From an uncultured Rhizobiaceae bacterium (GTDB taxonomy: Bacteria; Pseudomonadota; Alphaproteobacteria; Rhizobiales; Rhizobiaceae), in NCBI GenBank assembly GCA_947259295.1, contig CAMYMG010000058.1, forward strand, positions 124,001 to 188,000: a stretch of DNA of 64,000 nt, written 5' to 3'. Within the stretch, counting starts at the first letter, position 1, and every line of letters begins with the position of its first letter. Made by a program: the position numbers and the translations under genes. The notes under the pieces were generated by a model, which saw nothing but the letters and a program-made list of their open reading frames with translations, ran no database searches and had not been told where the DNA came from. Positions 43,904-53,182 of this stretch are shown in pieces.

Positions 43904-44104
43904 TTTGTCCAAGCCTCGTAAGTGGCAATCCACCTAGCCAGGCCGGACAATGCAGCGGCAATCGTCAAATTAGGGTTAATGCAACCCTTACAATCGTGAT
44001 TAATATTGTGTTGCGTTTAGGGCCCGCCCGCATGCGCTGGCAGCTGGTGGCGGGATCAACTTCATGTAGAACCGACCCGCAGGGCCCTCTGCCATGGCCA
44101 AGAT

Positions 44105-44626
44105 CTATTGGGTAGCCAGTTGGCTGAGAGCCCAAGTCATCATCGGCGAACCGGGAAAGCTGACCAGCCCCCCTATCCCCAATGCAATGCCGTAGGGCAC
44201 GCCCCCATCGCCATCCGCCAGATTGCGCAGGAACATGTTGCGGCTTGTGAATGTGGAAAGAACGGATCCACGATAGCTGAGGATCGCGACGGTCAGAACA
44301 CCTCCGATAAAGGCGGAGACAACTAGATATTCTACCAGAGAAATGTTGAAGCCCATCCAGACGGCTGAAGCGGCCAGAAGCTTTGCATCGCCACCCCCCA
44401 TGCCACCAAGGGCGAATAATCCGAAGGTGATGACCAATACGAGCGCGCCTGCGGCGAGATGCCAGCCATAGGCTATCCAATCCATTCCAGTCAGAGGAGC
44501 GGCCACCAGAAATACCGCCACGAGAAGCAGCGGAACGCGATTGGCGATCGTCATCGACAGCGTATCCGACACTGCGGCAAAGACCATGCAGAACGGGAAG
44601 ACGACAAAGATCAGCGCTTCAAGCAT
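44105..44626 (-). CDS. cpaA: CpaA/TadV prepilin peptidase
   Basis: A24 pattern: FAAVSDTLSMTIANRVPLLL and GGMGGGDAKLLAASAVWMG. Confidence 0.93.
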   Translation of the reverse strand: MLEALIFVVFPFCMVFAAVSDTLSMTIANRVPLLLVAVFLVAAPLTGMDWIAYGWHLAAGALVLVITFGLFALGGMGGGDAKLLAASAVWMGFNISLVEYLVVSAFIGGVLTVAILSYRGSVLSTFTSRNMFLRNLADGDGGVPYGIALGIGGLVSFPGSPMMTWALSQLATQ

Positions 44627-44719
44627 CAGGCGACCCCAGGAAGAACTTTTCGATCCTACCTAGCCTGAACGACATTAATCATCGGTGAAGGTTAGAGCGT
44701 TCATTGAGCAGATCAATGC

Positions 44720-44751
44720 AAAAGGCCGCCCCAGATGGGACGGCCTTTTTA
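44720..44751 (-). terminator. terminator downstream of Flp pilin gene
   Basis: AAAAGGCCGCCCCAGATGGGACGGCCTTTTT: GGCCG/CGGCC arms with flanking A/T tracts. Confidence 0.8.
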
Positions 44752-44776
44752 ATCGATCGAGATGTAGCCCGCTCCG

Positions 44777-44953
44777 TTAGCTGCCGGCGGTGTTCAGCTT
44801 GGTTGCGATAGAATTGAACTTGGTACCCAGCGAGGTGCCGACGGCGCCAGCGCCAACCATGATGGCCAGGGCGATGAGAGCAGCGATCAGGCCGTACTCG
44901 ATGGCCGTCGCGCCGGATTCGTCCTTGATGAAACGTGCAAAGATGTTTGTCAT
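44777..44953 (-). CDS. pilA: Flp/Fap-type IVb pilin
   Basis: 58-aa frame MTNIFARFIKDESGATAIEYGLIAALIALAIMVGAGAVGTSLGTKFNSIATKLNTAGS; canonical Flp motif; below ORF-track length cutoff. Confidence 0.95.
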   Translation of the reverse strand: MTNIFARFIKDESGATAIEYGLIAALIALAIMVGAGAVGTSLGTKFNSIATKLNTAGS

Positions 44954-45290
44954 GCGAAAGCTCCTACTCCACGTGTTACAGCACTTCCGTCAACTTCTGT
45001 GGCTGGTTGATCGGATAGCGGCAATCTAGGGGGAAGCTCTTTCGATCGACTTAAGAAACAGCCTTACCGAATCCTTTCGCGTTTCCGGATCCCGGCGTGG
45101 TTAAGCGTGAACTAATGAAGCCCCGCAGCGTAAATGTCGATCATTCGGTGCTCCGTTTAATGCTAGACGCACGTGAGAAGAGCTGGGAACCGCAGCAAGC
45201 GCTCAACACAGGCTGGCGATCGGTTGGGCTTAACCGTTGGTTCACCAATATCGTTCATGTTCCGTTGAATATATCCGGATGGAGAGCGAA

Positions 45291-45713
45291 ATGGCGAAGC
45301 TTACCCTGCACCTCGGACTCGGCGCGCTGCTCGCCATGTCGATCGGCGCGATGCCGGCAGCAGCCGATCAGGGCATCGAAGTGACGATGAACCAGGCAAA
45401 GGTAGTCAAGCTCGCACGCGCGGCCGATACGATCATCATCGGCAACCCCGATATCGCCGACGCCTCCGTTCAGGACGCGTCGACCATCGTTCTGACGGGT
45501 AAAGGCTTCGGCGTGACCAACCTGGTGATCCTCGACGAAACCGGAACGCCAATAATCGACGAGCAGATCACAGTTACCAGGGCAACCGCGTCCTCGGTCC
45601 GTATCTATAGACGCGCGTCAATCCAGACTCTGTCGTGCACACCCTACTGTGAAAGCTCCTACAAGACGGATGCCGAACGTACCTCGGAAGCAGAAATGGG
45701 CAGCAGCCAGTAG
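45291..45713 (+). CDS. pilus assembly protein with stand-alone CpaC/secretin N-terminal domain
   Basis: Signal peptide; IEVTMNQAKVVKLARAADTIIIGNPDIADASVQDASTIVLTGKGFGVTNLVILDETG resembles the N-terminal domain of the CpaC encoded nearby; no secretin core. Confidence 0.85.
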   Translation: MAKLTLHLGLGALLAMSIGAMPAAADQGIEVTMNQAKVVKLARAADTIIIGNPDIADASVQDASTIVLTGKGFGVTNLVILDETGTPIIDEQITVTRATASSVRIYRRASIQTLSCTPYCESSYKTDAERTSEAEMGSSQ

Positions 45714-45860
45714 GCCATAGCTGCAGCAGGCGACCAGATCTGCGCATCGTTAACAGTTCGCGAAAATTTACCTGAAAATTGTGACTGTCATCAAAACCGG
45801 GTTTCAACTGGATTGAGCTAGGTTCCCCGAAGACCGCTTCAGCCGCGGCAGGGAACCAAG

Positions 45861-46427
45861 ATGAAGATCAAGACCCAACCAGACCGTTCCTCCCGACGCC
45901 AGGGCCTGGCAGGCTGCTTTCTGCGCAACCGCGAAGGAAGCACGGCTGTCGAGTTCTCGCTGCTCGCGCTGCCGTTTGCCATGCTAGTTTTTGCGATCCT
46001 GGAGAGTTGCATCTCTTTCGCGGGGCAACAGGTGATGGCCAACATCACCGATGACATAGCCCGGCAGATCAGGACAGGCCAGCTCAAGCCGGCCGACCTG
46101 AACGAGACCACTCTTAAGAAGATGATCTGCGACGACCTCGAGATAATGGTCGCGAAGGATTGCCCCGGCCTGGAAGTCGACCTCCGAGAATTTCCGACCT
46201 TCGAGGCCGCTGCAGCAGTGCGAATTCGCCTGACCGCAGACCGAGACCTGAATACATCCGACTTCGCTGTTACGCCCGGATTGTCCATGTCCAAGAACAT
46301 GCTTCGGGTATTCTACAAGTGGCCGGTCATCACCGACTTCATGAGCAAGATGATGTCCAACCTCAAGGACGGCAAGACGCTCCATTTCGCGACAGTGACC
46401 TGGCAGAACGAACCGTTCGACGACTGA
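45861..46427 (+). CDS. TadE/TadG-family pseudopilin-like protein
   Basis: NREGSTAVEFSLLALPFAMLVFAILESCISFAGQQVM. Confidence 0.9.
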   Translation: MKIKTQPDRSSRRQGLAGCFLRNREGSTAVEFSLLALPFAMLVFAILESCISFAGQQVMANITDDIARQIRTGQLKPADLNETTLKKMICDDLEIMVAKDCPGLEVDLREFPTFEAAAAVRIRLTADRDLNTSDFAVTPGLSMSKNMLRVFYKWPVITDFMSKMMSNLKDGKTLHFATVTWQNEPFDD

Positions 46428-46458
46428 CCCCTTACTTTCGACCAGCGTCCACAGAGAC

Positions 46459-47103
46459 GTGAAAGGATTCAAGATGCTGAAGCACGCAGGGACAAGAGGA
46501 GCAATGAAGCGTTGCTCGTCGCTGTTGACCGGCTTCGTTTCCAACCGGCGTGGCGTCGCCGCCCTGGAGTTTGCACTGGTCGTGCCGCTGCTGATGGCGA
46601 TGTACTTCGTCACGATGGAGGTTTCTCAGGCAATCGAGGCCAACAAGAAGGTCAGCCGCATCGCCGACATGGTGGCGGATCTCGTCACCCAGCAGCAGGA
46701 AATCCACAAATCCGAGCTTGAAGCGATCATGCGCATCGGCGAATCGACGATCCAGCCGTACAATCGCAGTCAGCCCTCGATCACCGTGACCGCCATCAAG
46801 GTCACTGACGAAGCGACGCCCAAGGTTGAGGTCGTCTGGTCCCGCAAGCTTGTCAACGGAACCTTCAGCGAGGCCGAACTTCCCGGCTCGGTTACGTCGG
46901 TCCCGACCGCGCTGAAGATCAAGGGCAGTTTCCTCGTTCGTGCCGTCAGCACACTCTCATACGAGCCGGTCATCACCTGGGCGGCCTCGTCCAAGCCGAC
47001 GCTCGGGCTTGCTTCGGCATTCGACGGCATTTCCATGCAGGAAACATACTATCTGCGTCCTCGCATGAGCCTGGCGATCCCCTGCGCTGACTGCAACAGC
47101 TAG
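46459..47103 (+). CDS. TadE/TadG-family pseudopilin-like protein
   Basis: NRRGVAALEFALVVPLLMAMYFVTMEVSQAI; start either GTG 46459 or ATG 46474. Confidence 0.88.
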   Translation: MKGFKMLKHAGTRGAMKRCSSLLTGFVSNRRGVAALEFALVVPLLMAMYFVTMEVSQAIEANKKVSRIADMVADLVTQQQEIHKSELEAIMRIGESTIQPYNRSQPSITVTAIKVTDEATPKVEVVWSRKLVNGTFSEAELPGSVTSVPTALKIKGSFLVRAVSTLSYEPVITWAASSKPTLGLASAFDGISMQETYYLRPRMSLAIPCADCNS

Positions 47104-47291
47104 CTTCGGGCGCGGCTGCCGGTTTGACGACACGCCGAGTTCCATAAGGCAGGTCTGTTGCGGGACGACGGGTTCTCCGAAGACTTCTCGGCCCCGTTGC
47201 TCATCATTAGTAGGCAAGAGGCCGCCTGAGATTTGCCAATCTAGGCCGCAAACCCTATGTCTGGCGAGCTTGTTCAGCGAATGGTTCCCCG

Positions 47292-48530
47292 ATGTCTCGC
47301 GCCTTTCTTTTTGTACTGGACTCGTTCGGCGTAGGCGGGGCGGACGACGCGGCCCGATATGGCGATCAGGGAGCCAATACGTTCGCACACATCGTCGAGG
47401 CCTGTGCGACCGGACGCGGCGATCGCGACGGGCTCCGGAGCGGCTCACTTTCCATACCGGTGATGAACTCTCTGGGGCTCAGTGAGGCGGCCGATACCGC
47501 CACCGGCGGCCACTCGTCGGCCGCGAGAGCACACCGGGCATCTGCTTTCTACGGGGCGGCGCAGGAAATCTCGACCGGCAAGGACACGCCATCGGGTCAC
47601 TGGGAGATTGCCGGGGTCCCGGTTCCCTTTGAGTGGGGTTATTTCCCGCAGACCGTGCCGACATTTCCGCAATCGCTGACCGATGCCATCGTCGAGCGCG
47701 GCAACGTGCCGGGGGTGCTCGGGAACCGCCATGCATCGGGCACCGAGATCATAGAGATGTTCGGCGAAGAGCATATCCGAAGCGGCAAGCCAATCTGCTA
47801 CACGTCGAGCGATTCCGTCATCCAGATTGCCGCGCACGAGGAGCATTTCGGCCTCGACCGGCTCTATGAACTCTGTTTGGTGGTGCGAGAACTCGTTGAT
47901 CCGCTGAACATCGGGCGCGTGATAGCGCGACCCTTCCTAGGCGAAGCGGCAGGCGCCTTCGAACGTACTGCCAACCGCCGCGACTTTGCGGTTCCGCCGC
48001 CCGAAGCGACCCTGCTTGATCGCCTGACATCGCGCGGAAGCAGAGTCATCGGCGTCGGAAAAATCGGCGACATCTTCGCTCACCGCGGCGTTTCCGAGGT
48101 GCGCAAGGCAGCCGGCAACATGGCGCTGTTCGACGCGGCCTTGGATGCCATGCGGGATGCCGGCGAGGGCAACCTGGTATTCGCCAACTTTGTCGACTTC
48201 GACACGCTGTTCGGCCATCGCCGCGATGTTGCCGGCTATGCGGCAGCGCTCGAAGCCTTCGATGCAAGGCTGCCCGAAGCGTTGGCCCTGCTGAGGCCGG
48301 GCGACCTGCTCCTTCTGACGGCCGACCATGGTTGCGACCCGACGTGGCGGGGGTCCGATCATACCCGGGAACGGGTGCCTGTCTTTGGCGTGGCGCCAGG
48401 GCTGCCGGGCGGCGTTATCGGGATGCGGCGGACGTTTGCCGACATCGGGGAGACCGTGGCCGACCATCTCGGCCTGCCGGCGGGACGCCACGGCACATCG
48501 TTCCTGCAGGCGATCGCCGGAAATGCCTGA
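47292..48530 (+). CDS. deoB: phosphopentomutase
   Basis: [66 protein letters not shown]. Confidence 0.96.
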   Translation: MSRAFLFVLDSFGVGGADDAARYGDQGANTFAHIVEACATGRGDRDGLRSGSLSIPVMNSLGLSEAADTATGGHSSAARAHRASAFYGAAQEISTGKDTPSGHWEIAGVPVPFEWGYFPQTVPTFPQSLTDAIVERGNVPGVLGNRHASGTEIIEMFGEEHIRSGKPICYTSSDSVIQIAAHEEHFGLDRLYELCLVVRELVDPLNIGRVIARPFLGEAAGAFERTANRRDFAVPPPEATLLDRLTSRGSRVIGVGKIGDIFAHRGVSEVRKAAGNMALFDAALDAMRDAGEGNLVFANFVDFDTLFGHRRDVAGYAAALEAFDARLPEALALLRPGDLLLLTADHGCDPTWRGSDHTRERVPVFGVAPGLPGGVIGMRRTFADIGETVADHLGLPAGRHGTSFLQAIAGNA

Positions 48531-49410
48531 ACTTCCCGAGGTCGAGACTGTCCGTCGTGGCTTGCAACCGGCCATGGAGGGTGCCCATGTCGTGTCTGTG
48601 GAAGCACGCAGACCTGATCTGCGGTTTCCCTTGCCGACAGATTTGTCGGCTCGGCTCGAGGGCCGCAGGATAATTTCGCTGGGCCGGCGCGCGAAGTACC
48701 TCACCATCCAACTGGAGGGTGGGCCGATGCTTATATGCCATCTCGGCATGTCCGGATCGTTTCGGATCGAAGCCGATCCCGGCGATCAGGCACCCGGTGC
48801 ATTCCATCACCCGCGCTCGAAGGATGCCGCACACGACCATATCGTGTTTCATTTGGTGTCGCCGACGCTCGGAAAGACACGGGTGGTGTTCAACGATCCA
48901 AGGCGCTTCGGCTTCATGCTGTTTGCCGATGACAGCGGCGGCCATCCGATGCTCGATGGCCTCGGTGTCGAACCGACCGGGAACAGGCTCGACGGCGCAT
49001 TGCTGGCAGAGCTCTTCAAGGGCAAGAAGACCCCGTTGAAGGCTGCGCTGCTCGACCAGACGCTGATTGCCGGGCTTGGCAACATCTATGTGTCCGAGGC
49101 TCTCTGGAGGGCCGGATTGTCGCCACGCCGGGCAGCACATACTATCGCCTCAGCTTCCGGCAAGCCCGGCTCGCGGGCCGAGAGGCTTGCGAGTGCCGTG
49201 CGCTCCGTCATTGCCGACGCGATCGCGGCAGGCGGCTCGACCTTACGCGACTACGCCCAGGCGGACGGATCGCTGGGCTATTTCCAGCATCAGTTCTCGG
49301 CCTATGGAAGGGAAGGCGAAGCCTGCAGGAAAGCCGGCTGCGGTGGTACCATCCAGCGCATCGTTCAAAGCGGCCGGTCGACATTCTATTGTCCCGTGTG
49401 CCAGCATTAG
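48523..49410 (+). CDS. mutM: formamidopyrimidine-DNA glycosylase
   Basis: [14 protein letters not shown] and C-terminal zinc finger [28 protein letters not shown]; overlaps deoB by 8 bp. Confidence 0.96.
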   Translation: MPELPEVETVRRGLQPAMEGAHVVSVEARRPDLRFPLPTDLSARLEGRRIISLGRRAKYLTIQLEGGPMLICHLGMSGSFRIEADPGDQAPGAFHHPRSKDAAHDHIVFHLVSPTLGKTRVVFNDPRRFGFMLFADDSGGHPMLDGLGVEPTGNRLDGALLAELFKGKKTPLKAALLDQTLIAGLGNIYVSEALWRAGLSPRRAAHTIASASGKPGSRAERLASAVRSVIADAIAAGGSTLRDYAQADGSLGYFQHQFSAYGREGEACRKAGCGGTIQRIVQSGRSTFYCPVCQH

Positions 49411-49441
49411 CAGCAGGCGCACTGCGCATCAGGAGATTGCC

Positions 49442-50215
49442 ATGACCTACCAGACGATCCTCGTCGAGACACGCGGCAAGGTCGGACTCGTTACCCTGAA
49501 CCGCCCCAAGGCGCTGAATGCGCTGAACTCCATGGTCCTCGACGAGCTGCTGTCCGCAATGAAGGCTTTCGAAGCCAATCCCGACATAGGCGCCATCGTG
49601 CTCACCGGGTCCGAAAAGGCCTTCGCGGCCGGCGCCGACATTAAGGAAATGCAGTCGAAGAACTATGTCGACGTCTATCTGGGCGACTTTTTCGTCGGGT
49701 GGGAGGACTTTGCGAGTCTGCGCAAGCCGGTCATCGCGGCAGTCGCGGGCTATGCGCTGGGCGGCGGCTGCGAATTGGCCATGATGTGCGACTTCATCAT
49801 CGCCGCCGATACTGCGAAATTTGGACAACCTGAAATCACTCTCGGCGTCATGCCGGGAATGGGCGGCTCGCAGCGGCTCACCCGTTTCGTCGGCAAGTCA
49901 AAGGCGATGGACATGGTTCTCACGGGCCGCATGATGGATGCTGCGGAAGCAGAACGCGCCGGCCTCGTATCGCGCGTCGTTCCGGCGAGCGACTTGATAT
50001 CCGATGCCGTCAAGGCAGCCGACAAGATCGCGGGCTACTCGCTTCCGGCCGTCATGATGGCCAAGGAAGCGGTAAACCGCTCCTATGAAACGACATTGCA
50101 GGAAGGTCTGCGCTTCGAAAGGCGGCTCTTCCACTCCATGTTTGCGCTCGAGGATCAAAAGGAAGGCATGGCGGCGTTTGCCGAAAAGCGTCCGCCGCGC
50201 TTCAGCAACCGATAG
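49442..50215 (+). CDS. enoyl-CoA hydratase
   Basis: [44 protein letters not shown]. Confidence 0.93.
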   Translation: MTYQTILVETRGKVGLVTLNRPKALNALNSMVLDELLSAMKAFEANPDIGAIVLTGSEKAFAAGADIKEMQSKNYVDVYLGDFFVGWEDFASLRKPVIAAVAGYALGGGCELAMMCDFIIAADTAKFGQPEITLGVMPGMGGSQRLTRFVGKSKAMDMVLTGRMMDAAEAERAGLVSRVVPASDLISDAVKAADKIAGYSLPAVMMAKEAVNRSYETTLQEGLRFERRLFHSMFALEDQKEGMAAFAEKRPPRFSNR

Positions 50216-50218
50216 CGC

Positions 50219-50248
50219 CGAATTCCCGCGCCTTGGCGCCGGAATTCG
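50219..50248 (+). repeat. inverted repeat/hairpin just after enoyl-CoA hydratase stop
   Basis: CGAATTCC-C-GCGC-CTTG-GCGC-C-GGAATTCG: 8 bp + one C/C mismatch + 4 bp. Confidence 0.65.
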
Positions 50249-50371
50249 CGTTGACGCGCGATGCAAGCTGAACTATAAGCCGCTCCAACCGAGGTGGCCT
50301 TGCAGCCGCCTGTTTTGTTTTTGCGCGCCACGCACATGGATGGCGTCCACCGTAAGAGATAGAGAGGCATC

Positions 50372-50638
50372 ATGGCCAACACATCCTCGGCCAAGAAGGC
50401 GACGCGAAAGATCGCTCGCAAGACGGCAATCAACAAGAACCGCCGCTCGCGCGTCCGTACCTATGTTCGTCAGGTCGAAGAGGCCCTCGCGGCCGGCGAT
50501 AAGAGCGCTGCGGAAGCCGCCTTCAAGGCAGCCCAGCCGGAATTGATGCGCGCCGCGAACAAGGGTGTGCTGCATGCCAATACCGCTTCCCGGAAAGTGT
50601 CTCGTCTGGCCCAGCGTCTGAAGACTCTCTCCGCCTGA
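50372..50638 (+). CDS. rpsT: 30S ribosomal protein S20
   Basis: [39 protein letters not shown]; upstream of dnaA. Confidence 0.97.
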   Translation: MANTSSAKKATRKIARKTAINKNRRSRVRTYVRQVEEALAAGDKSAAEAAFKAAQPELMRAANKGVLHANTASRKVSRLAQRLKTLSA

Positions 50639-50659
50639 TCCAGCCTGAATCCGAAGTTG

Positions 50660-50687
50660 AACCCGGTGCCTTGCGCCGGGTTTTTTG
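50660..50687 (+). terminator. rpsT terminator
   Basis: AACCCGGTGC-CTT-GCGCCGGGTTTTTTG stem with T-tract. Confidence 0.85.
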
Positions 50688-50712
50688 TTTGCCGGACAAG
50701 GGGTTGGGCACG

Positions 50713-50732
50713 GGGCCCCCGGGCCCTTTTTT
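50713..50732 (+). terminator. possible second terminator downstream of rpsT
   Basis: GGGCC-CCCG-GGCCC followed by TTTTTT. Confidence 0.55.
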
Positions 50733-50819
50733 GCCAGTTCGGAACGACCCGGCATCGTTTGCCGGCACAGGGGCGTATGCCCCGGTCAAGCCGCCCTGCC
50801 AGGGCCCGCACAGCAACCC

Positions 50820-51200
50820 GCACGCGACACAATTTTCGTATTTAAATCAGCTGGTTACGGTGGGTTGTCCACAGCTTGCCCACTCCCGCCCTGCGGCGCG
50901 GGGGACAAGCTTGTGTCAAGCAGATTTTTAAAAAAAAATTTCGCCGCCCACGACAATTTGCGCGATCGTCGGGAAAGGTTTTGAATCAAAACGGTTTTGT
51001 CCCGTCGGCCCAGAGTCGGGGTCGGTGAATCGGCGTCTGAGGCGATCTGATTCATTAAAAAACTGTTAGCCCCGGACTTGCCCTGTCCACACCGTTTTTT
51101 GTAATGTTGGTCTATCGAAAAGGACGGGCATCAACCCGGTCGAACCAGCCAAATCTGGCGAGTTTGTCAACGCGGAAGCGATTCCGCGAACGGTTGGTGC
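50820..51200 (+). promoter_or_regulatory. dnaA upstream regulatory region (DnaA-box-like sites, AT-rich tract, GANTC cluster)
   Basis: TTGTCCACA at 50865-50873, CTGTCCACA at 51083-51091, ATTTTTAAAAAAAAATTT at about 50924-50941, five GANTC sites 50983-51184. Confidence 0.55.
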
Positions 51201-51431
51201 TGTCCGTTTCGACGTAGCAGGCGAGTGGGGTCAGCAACAGCGTGTAGACGGTCTATTCTGGTGGTTCACCGGAAGCGGGATCGTTGTGCCTATCAGTCAA
51301 CCGAAGCGCTTAACAGCGTTTCCGGCGCGGCCGAAGGTTTGTCCGATGGTCTGCTGACATGGGGAACACAGGCGATGGTGCGGGAATCTCCCCGGAGGGT
51401 CGGCGGCGGCCCTAACGAGGCAGGAGCAAGG

Positions 51432-52973
51432 ATGTCGGAGATGCAAAGCGGTATCGAGGGGGGAGCCAATGGCGGACTTCTCTTTCCAATAAATGTGATC
51501 GAGGGGAAAGACATGGCGGCTTCGAGCGGCGCGGAGAAGAATTTCGAACGCGTGAAGGCGCAACTGAAAGCCCGGCTCGGCAGCGAGGTCTATTCGAGCT
51601 GGTTCGGCCGCATGAAGCTGGCAGAGGCCTCGAAGGGCATCGTCCGGATTTCGGTACCGACAGCGTTTCTGAAGTCGTGGATCAACAGTCACTATCTCGA
51701 TCTCATCGGCGAGCTTTGGCGCCAGCAGGATCCCGATCTGTTCAGGATCGAGATTGTCGCACGCAGTGCAACGCGCCTGACGCGGCCGGCTGCCGAGGAC
51801 GATCAGGTCACCCCGCTCAAGACAGCCAGGCCGGTTCAGACGGCACTGGGCTCCGGCACGATCGCCAACGGGAAGGCCGAACCTGCGGCAGCGGCCCGGC
51901 CGGGCTATGCCAGTCCCGAGTTCCGCCAGGGCGTGCTTGGATCGCCGCTCGACCAGCGCTATACGTTCAAGTCCTTCATCGAGGGTCCCTCGAACCGGGT
52001 GGCACTTGCGGCGGCGCGGGCCGTGGCCGAGTCCATGTCGCGTTTCAACCCGCTGTTCCTGCACGCCACGGTCGGTCTGGGAAAAACCCACCTGCTTCAG
52101 GCAATCGCCGCGGAATCGCTCAACCAGAACCCGAAGTCGCGCGTCGTCTATTTGACGGCCGAGTATTTCATGTGGCGCTTCGCAACGGCCATTCGCGACA
52201 ACAACGCCCTGACCCTCAAGGAACAGCTGCGCGACATCGATCTCCTCATCATCGACGATATGCAGTTCCTGCAGGGCAAGTCGATCCAGCACGAGTTCTG
52301 CCACCTGATCAACATGCTGCTCGATAGCGCCAAGCAGGTCGTAGTTGCCGCCGACCGTCCGCCGTCGGAGCTGGAATCGCTGGAGCCGCGGGTCCGCTCG
52401 CGCCTCAATGGCGGCGTGGCGCTGGAAATGTCGACGCCGGACTATTCGATGCGCCTCGGCATGCTGCAGCTTCGCCATGCCGCGGCCAAAGCCGAGGACC
52501 CGTCGATCGATATTTCCGAAGAGATTCTGGCGCATGTCGCCCGCACCATAACGGGCAGCGGACGCGAACTGGAAGGGGCATTCAACCAGCTCCTGTTCCG
52601 GCAGACTTTCGAACCGCAGATTACCATCGAGCGGATCGACGAGATTCTCGGCCACATCTACCGTTCCGGGGAACCGAAGCGGGTGCGTATCGAGGACATC
52701 CAGCGCGTCGTGGCGCGGCACTACAACGTGTCGAAGACCGAACTCCTGTCCAATCGCCGTACGCGCACGATCGTCAAGCCGCGGCAGATCGCCATGTATC
52801 TGGCCAAGGTCATGACGCCGCGGTCGCTACCGGAAATCGGCCGCCGTTTCGGCGGGCGCGATCACACGACGGTGCTGCACGCGGTCCGCAAGATCGAAGA
52901 CCTTTCGGGCTCCGACAACACGCTGGCACAGGAACTTGAACTGCTGCGGCGGCTGATCAACGACCAGGCCTGA
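51432..52973 (+). CDS. dnaA: chromosomal replication initiator protein DnaA
   Basis: [15 protein letters not shown] Walker [14 protein letters not shown], and domain [20 protein letters not shown]; start uncertain (51432 chosen). Confidence 0.96.
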   Translation: MSEMQSGIEGGANGGLLFPINVIEGKDMAASSGAEKNFERVKAQLKARLGSEVYSSWFGRMKLAEASKGIVRISVPTAFLKSWINSHYLDLIGELWRQQDPDLFRIEIVARSATRLTRPAAEDDQVTPLKTARPVQTALGSGTIANGKAEPAAAARPGYASPEFRQGVLGSPLDQRYTFKSFIEGPSNRVALAAARAVAESMSRFNPLFLHATVGLGKTHLLQAIAAESLNQNPKSRVVYLTAEYFMWRFATAIRDNNALTLKEQLRDIDLLIIDDMQFLQGKSIQHEFCHLINMLLDSAKQVVVAADRPPSELESLEPRVRSRLNGGVALEMSTPDYSMRLGMLQLRHAAAKAEDPSIDISEEILAHVARTITGSGRELEGAFNQLLFRQTFEPQITIERIDEILGHIYRSGEPKRVRIEDIQRVVARHYNVSKTELLSNRRTRTIVKPRQIAMYLAKVMTPRSLPEIGRRFGGRDHTTVLHAVRKIEDLSGSDNTLAQELELLRRLINDQA

Positions 52974-53182
52974 GCAGCGCAAAACCTGGCCGGACCCGTG
53001 AGTGGGTCGGCCGGGTCGGCGGTTATCCCCAGAAAGCCTGTCGCGCCCGCCCGCCAAGGGCCTACAGGCTTGCCTTTGCTCCGGTTTTCCTGTCAGTTTG
53101 CTCCGATTCTGGCGCTCCTGAGGGCCAGGCGGAAGTCCGTCCCTGGAGTTCCGATTCTTCATTCAAGTGAGCTTGGTCGGTC

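Noticed and set aside
50640-51430. rpsT-dnaA intergenic region as the chromosomal oriC
   Set aside because: Only weak DnaA-box matches; alphaproteobacterial oriC commonly lies near hemE, and no skew or marker-frequency evidence is available here. Kept only as a regulatory-region finding.
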